64,000 nucleotides of DNA from Sphingomonas parva (ex Maeng et al. 2020) (GCF_004564275.1 NZ_SPDV01000005.1:1-64000), one strand, 5' to 3'; shown: positions 1 to 10,796, counted from the first letter of the stretch. The notes: generated by a model from the sequence alone, not told the origin. Program-made: numbers and translations.

Positions 1-3000
1 GGCGACCTTTCCAAGAAGATCACCGTCGACGTGAAGGGGGAGATTCTCGCCCTGAAGGACACGATCAACGTCATGGTGGACCAGCTCAACTCGTTCGCGT
101 CCGAGGTGACCCGCGTGGCCCGCGAGGTCGGTACCGAAGGAAAGCTGGGCGGCCAGGCGCAGGTGCCCGGCGTCGGCGGGACCTGGAAGGATCTCACGGA
201 CAACGTGAACCTGATGGCCACCAACCTCACCAACCAGGTGCGCGGTATCGCCGACGTGGTGACCGCGGTGGCGCAGGGCAACCTCAAGCGGAAGCTGACC
301 GTGGACGCGAAGGGCGAGATCGCCGCCCTCGCCGAGACGATCAACTTCATGATCGAGACGCTGTCGACCTTCGGCGATCAGGTGACCAACATGGCCCGCG
401 AGGTCGGCATCGAGGGCCGCCTCGGCGGCCAGGCGCGCGTCCCGGGCGCCGCCGGCCTGTGGCGCGACCTCACCGACAACGTGAACCAGCTCGCCGCCAA
501 CCTCACCAACCAGGTGCGATCGATCGCCGACGTGGCGACCGCCGTGACCAAGGGCGACCTTACCCGCTCGATCGCCGTGGAGGCATCGGGCGAGATGGCG
601 GCGCTCAAGGACACGATCAACGAGATGATCCGCAACCTCAAGGATCAGACGCTGAAGAACGCCGAGCAGGACTGGCTGAAGACCAACCTCGCCCGCTTCT
701 CGCGCATGCTCCAGGGCGAGCGCGACCTCACCACCGTCTCGAACCTGATCATGTCCGAGCTCGCGCCGCTGGTGAACGCGCAATATGGCGTTTTCTATGT
801 GACGAAGCGCGAGGAGGAGGAGACCAAGCTGGAGCTGGTCGCCAGCTACGGCGCGGAGAATGCCGATGAGCTCAAGCGCGAGTTCAAGCTGCGCGAGGGT
901 CTGGTCGGCCAGGCGGCGGCCGACAAGCGGCCGATCCTGCTCCAGGACGTGCCAGGCGAGTTCATCCGCATCGGCTCGGGCCTCGGCCACGCCAAGCCGG
1001 CCAGCGTCAACATCCTGCCCGCTTTGTTCGAGGACGACGTCAAGGCAGTGATCGAGCTCGCCTCGTTCAGCGAGTTCAACGAGACTCACCAGAGCTTCCT
1101 CGATCAGCTGATGGAATCGGTCGGCATCGTGCTCAACACGATCGCCGCGACGATGCGTACCGAGGGCCTGCTCAAGCAGTCCCAGCTGCTCACCCAGGAG
1201 CTGCAGGCGCGTCAGACCGAACTGACCACCAAGCAGGAAGAGCTCCACGCGACCAACGAAGAGCTGCAGGAGAAGGCGCAGCTTCTCGAGAACGAAAAGA
1301 AGCAGGTCGAGGCGAAGAACATCGAGATCGAGATGGCGCGCCGCGCGGTCGAAGAGAAGGCCGAGCAGCTCGCCCTCACCTCCAAGTACAAGTCCGAGTT
1401 CCTCGCCAACATGTCGCACGAGCTTCGGACGCCGCTCAATTCGCTGCTGATTCTCTCGAAGCTGCTGGCGGACAATCCGCAGGGCAACCTCAACGAGAAG
1501 CAGACCGACTTCGCCCGTACGATCCACTCCGCGGGCTCCGACCTGCTGAGCCTGATCAACGACATCCTCGATCTCTCCAAGATCGAATCGGGCACGGTGT
1601 CGATCGAGGTCGGCGAGATGCCGATGAGCGGTCTCAAGCAGCATATGGAGCGGACCTTCCGCCAGCTGGCGGCCGACAAGAACCTCGATTTCAACGTCGA
1701 GTTCGACCCCAATCTGCCGGGCGCGATCCGCACCGACGAGAAGCGTCTCCAGCAGATCGTGCTCAACCTGCTGTCCAACGCCTTCAAGTTCACCTCGCAT
1801 GGCGGAGTGACCCTGTCGGTGAGCACCGCGCGCAGCGGCTGGAGCCCGAGCCACCCGGTCCTTCGCGGCGTCGATCAGGCGATCGCGATCGCGGTCACCG
1901 ACACCGGCATCGGCATTCCCGAGGACAAGCAGAAGCTCATCTTCGAAGCCTTCCAGCAGGCGGACGGCACGACGAGCCGCAAGTACGGCGGCACCGGCCT
2001 CGGCCTCTCGATCAGCCGCGAGATTGCACGGCTGCTCGGCGGCGAGCTGCAGGTGACCTCGAAGGTCGGCGAGGGCTCGACCTTCACCCTGTACGTGCCG
2101 CTGCAGGCCGCCGCCCCGAGCGCGGCCGCCGGCGGCAGCACGGCACGTTATGACAACACGGGCGCGATGGTGCCTTCGGCGCTGCCGACCGGCTTCGAGG
2201 TCAGCGACGACCGGGATGATCTCGGTGACGATCCGTTCGTGCTGATCGTCGAGGACGATCCCACCTTCGCCTCGATCCTGCTCGACCTGGCGCATGGCGC
2301 CGGCCTGAAGGGCGTCGTCTCCACGGCCGGAGCCGGTACGCTGGCGATGGCGCGCAAGCTCCAGCCGCACGCCATTACGCTCGATCTCGGCCTCGCCGAC
2401 ATCGACGGCTTCGTGCTGCTCGATCTGCTGAAGCACGATGCCCAGACCAGCCACGTTCCGATCCACGTCATCTCGGGTGCGGACAAGCTCGCCTCGGTGA
2501 TGAACATGGGTGCGTTCGGCGTGACCGAGAAACCGGCCGATCAGGAAGTGCTCGCCCGCGTGTTCCGTGATCTCGCCAACCACATCAGGACCTCGGCACC
2601 GTTGCTCGAGATCGTCAGCGATCCGGAGGAAGCGCCGGCGCTGCCGACGACCAGCCTGCGCGCGGTGCCCGAGCTCGCCGGCGCGAAGATCCTGATCGTC
2701 GACGACGACATCCGGAACATCTACTCTCTGACCAGCGTGCTCGAGAGCTACGACGTCGAGGTGCTTCATGCCGAAGGCGGCAAGGACGGCATTGCCATCC
2801 TTGAGCAGCATTCGGGCATCGAGATCGCCCTGATCGACATCATGATGCCGGAAATGGACGGCTATGAGACGATGCAGGAGATCCGCAAGCGTCCCCAGAT
2901 CGCCGAGGTGCCGCTGATCGCGGTCACCGCCAAGGCGATGAAGGGAGACCGCCAGAAGTGCCTCGATGCCGGCGCCTCCGATTACATCGCGAAGCCGGTT

Positions 3001-3099
3001 GACATCGACCTGTTGCTGGCGCTCCTGCGCGTCTGGATTGCCCGTGCGCGCGACGACGTGCGCTCGGCGCAGGGTGACAGCCTCAACGCGGCGGAATGA
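1..3099 (+). CDS. Hybrid histidine kinase with HAMP repeats, GAF and two receiver domains (5' end outside window)
   Basis: The reading frame is open from base 1, so the start lies upstream. The visible protein opens with at least three HAMP-type repeats of about 92 residues (recurring LGGQA and LTDNVN motifs). A GAF domain follows (about residues 215-385), then a long coiled coil, a HisKA domain with the phospho-accepting His in [10 protein letters not shown] (near residue 473), a HATPase with GTGLGLSIS, and two C-terminal receivers (LIVEDD and LIVDDD starts; Asp in ITLDLG and ALIDIM). Multi-HAMP hybrid kinases of this kind are cytosolic sensors in the fungal Nik1 style; the stimulus is unknown. 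Its stop codon overlaps the next gene in an ATGA, so the two are probably co-translated and work in one phosphorelay (inference). Confidence 0.93.
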   Translation, partial: GDLSKKITVDVKGEILALKDTINVMVDQLNSFASEVTRVAREVGTEGKLGGQAQVPGVGGTWKDLTDNVNLMATNLTNQVRGIADVVTAVAQGNLKRKLTVDAKGEIAALAETINFMIETLSTFGDQVTNMAREVGIEGRLGGQARVPGAAGLWRDLTDNVNQLAANLTNQVRSIADVATAVTKGDLTRSIAVEASGEMAALKDTINEMIRNLKDQTLKNAEQDWLKTNLARFSRMLQGERDLTTVSNLIMSELAPLVNAQYGVFYVTKREEEETKLELVASYGAENADELKREFKLREGLVGQAAADKRPILLQDVPGEFIRIGSGLGHAKPASVNILPALFEDDVKAVIELASFSEFNETHQSFLDQLMESVGIVLNTIAATMRTEGLLKQSQLLTQELQARQTELTTKQEELHATNEELQEKAQLLENEKKQVEAKNIEIEMARRAVEEKAEQLALTSKYKSEFLANMSHELRTPLNSLLILSKLLADNPQGNLNEKQTDFARTIHSAGSDLLSLINDILDLSKIESGTVSIEVGEMPMSGLKQHMERTFRQLAADKNLDFNVEFDPNLPGAIRTDEKRLQQIVLNLLSNAFKFTSHGGVTLSVSTARSGWSPSHPVLRGVDQAIAIAVTDTGIGIPEDKQKLIFEAFQQADGTTSRKYGGTGLGLSISREIARLLGGELQVTSKVGEGSTFTLYVPLQAAAPSAAAGGSTARYDNTGAMVPSALPTGFEVSDDRDDLGDDPFVLIVEDDPTFASILLDLAHGAGLKGVVSTAGAGTLAMARKLQPHAITLDLGLADIDGFVLLDLLKHDAQTSHVPIHVISGADKLASVMNMGAFGVTEKPADQEVLARVFRDLANHIRTSAPLLEIVSDPEEAPALPTTSLRAVPELAGAKILIVDDDIRNIYSLTSVLESYDVEVLHAEGGKDGIAILEQHSGIEIALIDIMMPEMDGYETMQEIRKRPQIAEVPLIAVTAKAMKGDRQKCLDAGASDYIAKPVDIDLLLALLRVWIARARDDVRSAQGDSLNAAE

Positions 3100-5216
3100 G
3101 CAAGAGCGGAATGCGTATCAGTCCCCGAATTGCCCGCGATGGTGCGGCTCTGCCCGAGGCTTCGGGCGCGGCCTCGGACGAGGCTGCGGAGCGCCCGCGC
3201 GTCTTGGTCGTCGACGACGACGAGCGCAACCTGCTCGCGATCCGCACCGTGCTGGAGGACGTGGGCGACATCGTCGAGGCACGGTCCGGCGAGGAGGCGC
3301 TGCGCCACCTGCTGAAGGGCGATTTCGCGGTGATCCTGCTCGACGTCTACATGCCGGGGATCGACGGCTACGAGACGGCTCAGATCATCCGCAGCCGGGA
3401 GCAGACCAAGCGCATCCCGATCGTTTTCCTCTCGGCGGTCAACAAGGAGGCCGAGCACCTGATCCGCGGCTATTCGATGGGCGCGGTCGATTACGTGTTC
3501 AAGCCGGTCGATCCGGTGGTGCTGCGCTCGAAGGTCGCGGTCTTCGTGGACTTGTTCGCGATGCGCCGGGAGATCCAGCGCAAGGCGCTCCAGGAGCAGG
3601 CGCTGCTCGACGCCAACCTTCGCGCCAACGCGGAACGCCTCCGGGTGGAGCAGGAGCTGCGTCTCGCCGAGCAGCGGCAGGCGGCAATCATCCAGTCGCT
3701 GCCGATCGTCCTCTATCTGGAGGCGCTCGACGCCGCCCCGCGCGTCCCCAAGTTCGTCAGCGGCAATTTCGGGGCGCTGACCGGCTATGCGTTCGAAGAG
3801 ATCCAGAAGACTCCGACCCTGTGGGCCGACCGGCTCCACCCGGACGACCGCGAGCGGGTCGGGACTGCGCTGGCCGGGCGCCCGCACGGCCGTTCGATGG
3901 CCGTCGAATACCGCTGGCAGCATGCCGACGGCCAGTATCGGCATTTCCTCGATCAGGCGGTCCTGCTTCGGGATGCCGACGGCAAGCCGATCGAATTCGC
4001 CGGCACCCTGCTCGACGTCACCGATCGCAAGGATCTCGAGAGCCAGCTCGTCCAGGCGCGCAAGATGGACGCGATCGGCAAGCTCACCGGCGGCATCGCG
4101 CACGACTTTAACAACCTGCTTGCCGCCGTTCTCGGCGGATTGGGCCTGATCGAGCGGCGGGCCGAGCTGCCCGAGGAGCAGCTCAAGATCCTGCACATGA
4201 CCAAGCGCGCGGCCGAGCAGGGTTCGGATCTCGTCGGCCGCCTGCTCGCCTTCGCACGCCGCCAGCAGCTCGAGCCTGCGTGTATCGAGATCCCGGCGCT
4301 GGCGACGGCGGTCACCGACCTGCTCGCCCATACCCTCGGCGGCCTTGTCGAGCTCGACTGGCAGATGGACGATGGCCTCTGGTGCGCCTTCGCCGATCAG
4401 GCCCAGCTCGAGCTCGCCTTGATGAACCTGATCATCAATGCCCGCGATGCCATGCCGGATGGCGGCACGATCTCTGTCTCGGCGGAGAATCGCGACGTCG
4501 GCGAGGCGGGTGAGGACGGGGTGACCGGCGGCCGCTACGTGGTGCTGACCGTCGCGGACAGCGGCTGCGGCATCTCCCCCGAGCTCCTCGAGCAGGTGAT
4601 GGAACCCTTCTTCACCACCAAGGAAGTGGGCAAGGGTACCGGCCTCGGCCTGTCGATGGTCTACGGCTTCGCGAAGCAATCGGGCGGCGCCTTCCGGCTG
4701 AACAGCATCGTCGGCGAGGGGACCCGCGCCGAGATCTGGTTGCCGCGCGCGGCCGAGAACGTCACGGCGCGAGCCGACGATCCGGAACGTCGGCGGCTCG
4801 GCGATGCGCAGGCGACGCCGCTTCGTATCCTGCTGGTCGACGATCATGACGGCGTTCGGGCGACAACCGCAGCGCTTCTCGCCGACCTGGGTCACGAGGT
4901 CCTCGAGGCTTCGGACGGTCGCGAGGTGCTCGGCATGATCGGCGACACGGCGGACGGAATCGACCTGCTGATTACCGATTACGCGATGCCGCACGTCTCC
5001 GGCGCCGAGGTGATCCGGCAGGCCCGCGAGCTTCGTCCGACCCTCCCCGCGATCATCATCACCGGCTATGCCGACGCCCAGTCGATCGCCCGGCGGCCGG
5101 ACAACGTGCAGGTCCTGGCGAAGCCGTTCACGCCCCACCAGCTGAACGCCGCGATCGTGGGCGCCGCCGAGGCCGGCGCGGCCGCTTCCCAACCCCTCAA
5201 GGCTGCCGCCTCCTGA
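3096..5216 (+). CDS. Receiver-PAS-histidine kinase-receiver hybrid sensor protein
   Basis: A 706-residue protein that starts at an ATG overlapping the previous stop by four bases. Domains in order: receiver (about 36-155, VVDDDE, acceptor in LLDVYMP, Lys in VFKPVD), a coiled coil (about 160-200), PAS (about 200-320), HisKA with [11 protein letters not shown], HATPase with GTGLGLS, and a second receiver (about 575-690, LLVDDHD, acceptor in ITDYAMP). There is no membrane segment. The N-terminal receiver suggests it takes phosphate from or is controlled by the kinase upstream, then passes signal by its own kinase core and C-terminal receiver. A minus-strand small RNA candidate converges on its 3' end. 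Confidence 0.93.
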   Translation: MSKSGMRISPRIARDGAALPEASGAASDEAAERPRVLVVDDDERNLLAIRTVLEDVGDIVEARSGEEALRHLLKGDFAVILLDVYMPGIDGYETAQIIRSREQTKRIPIVFLSAVNKEAEHLIRGYSMGAVDYVFKPVDPVVLRSKVAVFVDLFAMRREIQRKALQEQALLDANLRANAERLRVEQELRLAEQRQAAIIQSLPIVLYLEALDAAPRVPKFVSGNFGALTGYAFEEIQKTPTLWADRLHPDDRERVGTALAGRPHGRSMAVEYRWQHADGQYRHFLDQAVLLRDADGKPIEFAGTLLDVTDRKDLESQLVQARKMDAIGKLTGGIAHDFNNLLAAVLGGLGLIERRAELPEEQLKILHMTKRAAEQGSDLVGRLLAFARRQQLEPACIEIPALATAVTDLLAHTLGGLVELDWQMDDGLWCAFADQAQLELALMNLIINARDAMPDGGTISVSAENRDVGEAGEDGVTGGRYVVLTVADSGCGISPELLEQVMEPFFTTKEVGKGTGLGLSMVYGFAKQSGGAFRLNSIVGEGTRAEIWLPRAAENVTARADDPERRRLGDAQATPLRILLVDDHDGVRATTAALLADLGHEVLEASDGREVLGMIGDTADGIDLLITDYAMPHVSGAEVIRQARELRPTLPAIIITGYADAQSIARRPDNVQVLAKPFTPHQLNAAIVGAAEAGAAASQPLKAAAS

Positions 5217-5269
5217 TCACGTCCACCCGGTCCATCCGGGCCGACGGTCGAAGCCTGTCTGGGCCTGAA

Positions 5270-5353
5270 ATGAAAAGCCCCCAGCCCTTTCGGGCCGGGG
5301 GCTGGGTGGTGATCAGTGGGGTGGGGGGGGGATCCTGATCACCGCGGGGGGAC
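5270..5353 (-). ncRNA. Candidate stress-regulated small RNA with C-rich loop
   Basis: No protein gene explains this stretch, but the minus strand shows a complete small transcription unit of about 84 nt. It has an EcfG-type promoter ending at 5360, then a stem of nine perfect base pairs (GGTGATCAG at 5308-5316 with CTGATCACC at 5335-5343). The stem's 18-nt loop (5317-5334) reads on the RNA as a run of nine C followed by ACCCC. A GC-rich terminator hairpin with U-tract follows on the same strand. The architecture resembles GsrN of Caulobacter and other alphaproteobacterial C-loop RNAs, which are general-stress regulated and pair with G-rich ribosome-binding regions. The 5' end is estimated from the promoter spacing. 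Identity as a GsrN homologue is inference. Confidence 0.6.
5273..5303 (-). terminator. Rho-independent terminator, minus strand
   Basis: Stem AGCCCCC-x-GCCC pairs with GGGC-x-GGGGGCT around a four-base loop at 5288-5291. On the minus strand the stem is followed by TTTTCATTT, while the plus-strand side has no T-tract. It therefore serves a leftward transcript, the candidate small RNA, not the kinase gene ending at 5216. Confidence 0.72.
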
Positions 5354-5359
5354 TGCCTG

Positions 5360-5384
5360 AACGTCCTTCCTTGAGAGCGGTTCC
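5360..5384 (-). promoter_or_regulatory. EcfG (general stress sigma factor) promoter
   Basis: Read on the minus strand, GGAAC (5384-5380) and CGTT (5363-5360) are separated by exactly 16 bases. That matches the EcfG consensus GGAAC-N16/17-CGTT of the alphaproteobacterial general stress response without mismatch. Transcription would start near 5353 and run left into the small RNA. Confidence 0.72.
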
Positions 5385-5457
5385 AACGTAACACGCATTC
5401 GTCTTCCGAATCTTCATCGCCCAAGGTAAACCTCGACCGATTCGGACCAACAGAGCC

Positions 5458-5625
5458 ATGACCGTGGACAAAGAAACCCGGGAAGAGCGGCGCGAACGGC
5501 AATCGCGCGAGGTGGAGGAGAGCCAGCAGGCTCTGCGTCAGAGCATCGAGAAGACCCAGAAGCTTCTCGACGAATCCGAAAACATGCTGAAGCGCCACCG
5601 TCGGGAGCGGGAAACCGACGACTGA
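5458..5625 (+). CDS. Small highly charged coiled-coil protein, 55 residues
   Basis: A short frame from ATG 5458 to TGA 5625 encodes 55 residues rich in Glu, Arg and Lys (it begins MTVDKETREERRERQ and ends ERETDD). The pattern is one amphipathic helix with heptad-like Leu spacing (ALRQSIEKTQKLLDESENML). There is no signal or membrane segment. I do not recognise a function. It is transcribed away from the EcfG promoter at 5360-5384; no clear promoter of its own was found. The ribosome-binding site is weak (cagag). The opposite-strand frame over this stretch reads like a mirror artefact. Confidence comes from amino-acid character only. Confidence 0.55.
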   Translation: MTVDKETREERRERQSREVEESQQALRQSIEKTQKLLDESENMLKRHRRERETDD

Positions 5626-5637
5626 AGCGGCGTCTGA

Positions 5638-5868
5638 CTAATAGGCCGCGGAGCGCAGCGGCACCTTCAATACCGTTCGATGGCTCTCGTCCTCGACCTC
5701 GATCCAGCCATGTTGTGGAAGATCATCGGCGAGCAACTGCTTGCGCACGATGGCACGGGCGGCGCGCAGCGCCTCGGCATGAGCCGCCGTCTCGTCCCGG
5801 CAATGCTCCCCGACCACATCAGTGGCCTCGAAACGATCGCAGCAGACGTTGAAGTAGAAACGCGGCAC
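5638..5868 (-). CDS. DUF6894 family protein
   Basis: A 76-residue protein beginning MPRFYFNV, the typical opening of DUF6894 proteins, with the family's central AHAEALRAARAI helix and the closing IEVEDESHRTVLKVPL strand pair. The start is a GTG at 5868-5866. These proteins are small, cytosolic, frequent in sphingomonads and rhizobia, and have no proven function. It lies tail-to-tail with the 55-residue gene and 62 bp downstream of pncA on the same strand, so it may be read through from pncA. Family assignment is by recognised sequence pattern. Confidence 0.8.
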   Translation of the reverse strand: MPRFYFNVCCDRFEATDVVGEHCRDETAAHAEALRAARAIVRKQLLADDLPQHGWIEVEDESHRTVLKVPLRSAAY

Positions 5869-5930
5869 GAGGCGTCAACGCGCATCCGGCGCAAGCTTTC
5901 CCTCGTCCGCGGATGCCGGCGCGGCTTTGC

Positions 5931-6569
5931 TCACAGAACAGTGACCCCGGCCCGCGCGAAGCGGTCCTCGGCTTCGTCGCTCGTGGTGCGACCCTCGGCG
6001 GCAGGCATCGCGATGGCGCGGGTGAGATCCTTCACCACCACCGCCTCGAAGCCCTCGCGAACCGCATCGAGCGCCGAATAGGCAACGCAGAAATCGTAGG
6101 CGAGACCGACCAGGACACAGCGTCGCGCGCCCTTCTCGCGCAGATAGCCGGCGAGGCCCGTGGAGGTGATTTGGTCGTTCTCGTAGAAAGCAGAATAGGA
6201 ATCGACGGCCGGGTTCGTGCCCTTGCGCAGGATCAGGTCCGCCCGGTCGGCTGCGGCGACGAGCCGCGGATGGAGGGCTGCGCCGGGCGTGCCCCGAACG
6301 CAGTGGTCGGGCCAGAGCACCTGCGCCCCATACGGCATCTCGGCGGTCGCGAACGGCACCCCGCCAGGATGATTGCCGGCGAAGGACGCGTGCTCCGGCG
6401 AGTGCCAGTCCTGGGTAATGACGACGAGGGGGAAACGCTGCGCCAGCGCAGCGATACCGGGCATGATCTCGTCGCCGCCCGCCACGGGAAGGGCGCCGCC
6501 AGGGCAGAAATCCTTCTGCGGATCGATGATCACGAGGACATCATCCGGACGGACTTCAAAATCGGTCAT
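5931..6569 (-). CDS. pncA: Nicotinamidase / pyrazinamidase
   Basis: A 212-residue isochorismatase-fold amidase that hydrolyses nicotinamide to nicotinate in NAD salvage in the cytosol. The catalytic triad is visible: Asp in VIIDPQKDF (D16), Lys in LILRKGT and the nucleophile Cys in YDFCVAYSALD. The metal site is TQDWHSPEHASF. The start ATG at 6569 is preceded by GAGGAA at a good distance; the longer upstream frame lacks such a site. It reads away from the CtrA-like regulator gene, with which it shares a divergent 196-bp intergenic region. Confidence 0.93.
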   Translation of the reverse strand: MTDFEVRPDDVLVIIDPQKDFCPGGALPVAGGDEIMPGIAALAQRFPLVVITQDWHSPEHASFAGNHPGGVPFATAEMPYGAQVLWPDHCVRGTPGAALHPRLVAAADRADLILRKGTNPAVDSYSAFYENDQITSTGLAGYLREKGARRCVLVGLAYDFCVAYSALDAVREGFEAVVVKDLTRAIAMPAAEGRTTSDEAEDRFARAGVTVL

Positions 6570-6668
6570 GCTGCAGTTCCTCGACGGTGCCGACCCACCT
6601 AGCCCAGGCCGCGGCCGCCTGCCAGTAAGGCTACGCACTTCCACCTAAGGTAGATTCCCGCGCTTCCC

Positions 6669-6676
6669 GGTTAACC
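6669..6676. promoter_or_regulatory. TTAACC half-site in the pncA / ctrA-like intergenic region
   Basis: GGTTAACC is palindromic and contains TTAACC, the half-site bound by CtrA in Caulobacter. It lies 90 bases upstream of the CtrA-like gene. No second TTAA stands at the canonical seven-base spacing, so a full CtrA box is not present. Confidence 0.25.
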
Positions 6677-6765
6677 TTTCCCGGGGCATCAGGATCTCGT
6701 CAGGGTGAAGGGCGACCCTTGGGACGAAATCGCCCGAATCGGTCAATCAATTCGGGGGTCTTGTG

Positions 6766-7467
<702 letters not shown>

Positions 7468-7563
7468 TCTGCGGACCCGCCGCCGGGCGCCAGGGCGGCG
7501 CCGGCCTCTTCATCGACGAATAATCAGAACGGCCCGGATAGGGGCCAGAACGGGGACACTCCT

Positions 7564-9030
7564 ATGTTCGATCTCGACCCACGTCCGAACCCCGAGCTTC
7601 GTCCGCGCATCTGCGTGGTCGGCGTCGGCGGCGCCGGCGGCAATGCCGTCGCCAACATGATCCGCGGCGGCGTCCATGGCGTCGAGTTCATCGTCGCCAA
7701 CACCGATGCGCAGGCGCTGAACGCCTCGCCCGCGGAGGTCCGGATCCAGCTCGGGCGGGGCGCGACGCAGGGCCTGGGCGCCGGCGCCCAGGCGATGGTC
7801 GGCAAGGCTGCCGCAGAGGAATCGATCGAGGAGATCGACCGCGCGCTCGAGGGAGCACATATGTGCTTCGTCGCCGCCGGCATGGGCGGCGGCACCGGCA
7901 CCGGCGCGGCGCCCGTCGTCGCCGCCGCCGCCCGCGCCAAGGGCATCCTGACGGTGGGCGTGGTCACCAAGCCGTTCGCGTTCGAGGGCCGCAAGCGCAG
8001 CGCCTCCGCCGAGGACGGCCTCGCCGAGCTCAAGTCCTGCGTCGATACGCTGATCGTCATTCCGAACCAGAACCTGTTCCGCGTCGCCAGCCCGGACACG
8101 ACGTTCCGCCAGGCCTTCCAGATGGCCGACGAGGTTCTGGAGCACGGCGTGCGCAGCATCACCGACCTGATCATGATGCCCGGCGTCATCAACCTCGATT
8201 TCGCCGATATCCGCGCGATCATGGGCTGGATGGGCAACGCGATGCTCGGCACCGGCGAGGCAAGCGGCGACGACCGCGCCGTCCAGGCGGCCGAGGCGGC
8301 GATCCGCAATCCGCTGCTCGACGGCGCAATCGACGGCGCCAAGGGCCTGATCATCTCGATCACCGGCGGCGACGATCTCCGCCTGATGGAGATCGATGAA
8401 GCTGCGAACCACATCAAGAGCGTGGTCGATCCGGATGCCGACATTATCTGGGGCTCGTCCTTCCTCCCGGAACTCGAGGGACGCATCCGCGTCTCGGTCG
8501 TGGCGACCGGCATCGACAGCGAAGCGGAAGCCGTCCCGGCGGCACGCCAGGATCCGCTCACGCCGTGTCTTCCGATCGCGCGCAAGCCCGCGACTCCGGC
8601 TCCCGCTCCCGCCGCAGCGCCGGCGGCCGCTCCGATCTCGCAGCCGCGCGTCCAGGCGGCCGCCGCCGAGGAGACTCCGCCGCCGGTTTCGCCCGTCGAG
8701 ACCCGTCGCCAGGCCGTTGCCCCTGTCATGCAGCCCGTCTCGGTTCCGGTGCTCACCGCCGAGGCTCGCCTGATCGCCCCGACCATTGCCGGCAGCGACA
8801 TGCCCACCGACGGCCAGCGGATCTGGGTGACGCCCGGCAAGATCGCCGCGCCCTCGCCGGTTCCGGTCCCGGAATCGAACGACGAGGCGCCGGCCGAAGT
8901 CCGTGCGGCAAGTCTGTTCGAGCGCATGGCCGGCCTCGCCCGCGGTGGCCGTCGCATCGCCGCCGAAGCGCCGAGCGTTCCCGAGGAAGCCGGAGTCTAC
9001 CGCCGGCGCCCCCTGGTCCGCACCGCCTGA
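7564..9030 (+). CDS. ftsZ: FtsZ paralogue lacking the conserved C-terminal peptide
   Basis: A 488-residue tubulin-like GTPase. The GTP-binding signature [12 protein letters not shown] (about residues 104-115) and the catalytic T7 loop INLDFADIR (about 208-216) are intact, so polymerisation and GTP hydrolysis are expected. After about residue 315 comes a Pro/Ala-rich linker and a [12 protein letters not shown] segment like that of alphaproteobacterial FtsZ. The protein ends [11 protein letters not shown]; the usual IPxFLR peptide that binds FtsA, ZipA-like and Min partners is missing. No ftsA, ftsQ or mur gene is near, so this is not the division cluster copy. It probably shares an operon with the CtrA-like gene. 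It could be a second FtsZ, or the only one if the organism has a divergent tail. Confidence 0.9.
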   Translation: MFDLDPRPNPELRPRICVVGVGGAGGNAVANMIRGGVHGVEFIVANTDAQALNASPAEVRIQLGRGATQGLGAGAQAMVGKAAAEESIEEIDRALEGAHMCFVAAGMGGGTGTGAAPVVAAAARAKGILTVGVVTKPFAFEGRKRSASAEDGLAELKSCVDTLIVIPNQNLFRVASPDTTFRQAFQMADEVLEHGVRSITDLIMMPGVINLDFADIRAIMGWMGNAMLGTGEASGDDRAVQAAEAAIRNPLLDGAIDGAKGLIISITGGDDLRLMEIDEAANHIKSVVDPDADIIWGSSFLPELEGRIRVSVVATGIDSEAEAVPAARQDPLTPCLPIARKPATPAPAPAAAPAAAPISQPRVQAAAAEETPPPVSPVETRRQAVAPVMQPVSVPVLTAEARLIAPTIAGSDMPTDGQRIWVTPGKIAAPSPVPVPESNDEAPAEVRAASLFERMAGLARGGRRIAAEAPSVPEEAGVYRRRPLVRTA

Positions 9031-9041
9031 TCGGCGCGCCA

Positions 9042-9086
9042 CCGCAGCGTCTTCCCCGAACCATGCCAACCTTTGCAACGCTGCGG
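9042..9086 (+). terminator. Weak inverted repeat after ftsZ
   Basis: CCGCAGCGT (9042-9050) and ACGCTGCGG (9078-9086) are perfect nine-base complements with a 27-base loop. The long loop and lack of a T-tract make termination uncertain; it may be chance in GC-rich sequence. Confidence 0.25.
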
Positions 9087-9158
9087 CCGAGCGCGCCTAG
9101 TGCATTGGACTGGCGACCCTTTTAAGGTGCGACGAATCGCCGACGAGCAGGGGAAGTC

Positions 9159-10796
9159 GTGCCGTATCTCGACCGTGCTGATGCACCCCCTCAATTGAAC
9201 AACGCCCTGCGCATCCTCGAAGATGCGCAGGGCGCTCCCCTGTGTTCCGAAGATCTCAGTGCCTTGATCGCCGCCGCGCTGGCCGAACTCCAAAGCTATG
9301 AGCAGGCGAGGCGCCGCCGCGAGCATCATCTCACCTGCCTCTGGGCCTGCAGCCCGCAGCTCCATTGGATCGCGGACAGGGAGAACGATCTCGTCTGGGT
9401 GAGCAGGGCATGGACCGAGCTGACCGGCCGGCCCATCCAGGAGGCGCTCGGCCACGGCTGGCGGCAGTTCGTTCATCCCGACGATGCCGATCAATATTTC
9501 GCCGCCGCGCGCGAGGCCCGGTTCGCCAGCGGCAGCTACGACCTGCGCTTCCGCGGCCTTACCGCCGACGGCAGCTACCGCTGGCTACGGACGCGCGCCG
9601 TCGGCCGGGACGATGAGACGGCCGGTGCGGCGTTCGTCTACGGCGTGACGGAGGATGTGCACGACCAAGTGGTTGCCGAAGCCGCTCTCGAGCGGTTGGT
9701 GGAGCGATCGGAGCTGGTCGGGCTCGCCACCAACGACATCATCTGGGATCGCGATTTCGATGCGAACCAGCTCACGTGGAGTCGCGCGATCGGCGCCTTC
9801 TGCGAAGACCCCGCCGAGGCAACCTGGACCTGGTGGGAGAACAACATCCACCCAGCGGATCGGGAGCCGACGCTCGCGAGTCTCCGCGCCTTCCTTGCCG
9901 ACAGTGCCGCGCCGAGATGGCAGCTGGAGTATCGCTTCCGACGTCCGGACGGGAGCTACGCCACGTTTCTCGATCGCTGCTACGTTCTTCGCCGGGACGA
10001 CGGCAGCCCGCGACGGATGATCGGCGCGATGACCGATCTCAGCGCACGGGTGGAGGCGGACGCGAAGATCAAGCAGCTCCAGTCGGAGCTGATTCACGTC
10101 TCGCGCCTCAGCGCCATGGGCGCGATGGCTGCCACCCTGGCTCACGAGCTGAACCAGCCGCTCGCTGCCGCGACCAACTGGGTCGGGGTCGCGAGCGTCC
10201 TCGTCCAGCGATCCGCCGATGTGCCGGAGCAGGCTGGATCGGCGCTCGATCAGGCGCGCGCCTCGATCGCCCGCGCCGGGGAGATCATCAGGCGGATCCG
10301 CACCATGCTCTGGCGCGGCAACAACAATCGGGAGGTGCACGACATACGCGCGCTGATCGACGAGAGCCTGAGGCTGGCGCTGATCGGAGCCACCGCATCC
10401 GGGATCGCATGCCGCGTCGTTGCCCATAGCATCGACATATTCGTCGATCGCGTGCAGATCGAACAGGTGCTGCTCAACCTCGTGCGCAATGCGATCGAGG
10501 CGATGGCGTCGCAGAGCCGGCGCGAGCTTCTGATCACCGCGCGGCCGAACGGGGAGTTCGCCGAGGTGACGGTCGCCGACACCGGGCCGGGCCTCGACGA
10601 GGAGCTTCAGGCGCGGCTCTTCACGCCTTTCGTCACCACCAAGGATCAGGGCCTCGGCGTCGGCCTCTCCATTTCGCGGACGATCATCGAGGAGCACGGA
10701 GGATCGATTCGTGCCATCGTCAACCCGGACGGGGGCACGACCTTCGTCTTCACGCTGCCGCGGGCCCGGCAGGTGTCGGAGGACGGTGCTAGGTAG
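9159..10796 (+). CDS. Soluble tandem-PAS sensor histidine kinase
   Basis: A 545-residue kinase with no membrane segment. Two PAS/PAC domains (about 65-170 and 185-300; LHWIADRENDLVWVS, REPTLASLRAFL) precede a FixL/DctB-like core with the acceptor His in LAHELNQPLAAATNW and a HATPase with NLVRNAIEAM, DTGPGLD and GLGVGLSISRTI. The GTG start at 9159 has a GCAGGGGA ribosome-binding site. There is no response regulator next to it, so its partner is unknown. The paralogue at 12664-13875 shares the kinase core and is broken by a stop codon at the Trp that is intact here (ATNW), which makes this copy the probable functional one. Confidence 0.9.
   Translation: MPYLDRADAPPQLNNALRILEDAQGAPLCSEDLSALIAAALAELQSYEQARRRREHHLTCLWACSPQLHWIADRENDLVWVSRAWTELTGRPIQEALGHGWRQFVHPDDADQYFAAAREARFASGSYDLRFRGLTADGSYRWLRTRAVGRDDETAGAAFVYGVTEDVHDQVVAEAALERLVERSELVGLATNDIIWDRDFDANQLTWSRAIGAFCEDPAEATWTWWENNIHPADREPTLASLRAFLADSAAPRWQLEYRFRRPDGSYATFLDRCYVLRRDDGSPRRMIGAMTDLSARVEADAKIKQLQSELIHVSRLSAMGAMAATLAHELNQPLAAATNWVGVASVLVQRSADVPEQAGSALDQARASIARAGEIIRRIRTMLWRGNNNREVHDIRALIDESLRLALIGATASGIACRVVAHSIDIFVDRVQIEQVLLNLVRNAIEAMASQSRRELLITARPNGEFAEVTVADTGPGLDEELQARLFTPFVTTKDQGLGVGLSISRTIIEEHGGSIRAIVNPDGGTTFVFTLPRARQVSEDGAR

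Noticed and set aside
2982-5192. 736-residue minus-strand frame opposite the second kinase
   Set aside because: A GC-driven shadow of a protein with full kinase and receiver motifs on the plus strand.
5197-5598. 133-residue minus-strand frame over the small RNA and coil gene
   Set aside because: It mirrors the plus-strand coil gene and runs through the terminator hairpin; no ribosome-binding site and low-complexity text.
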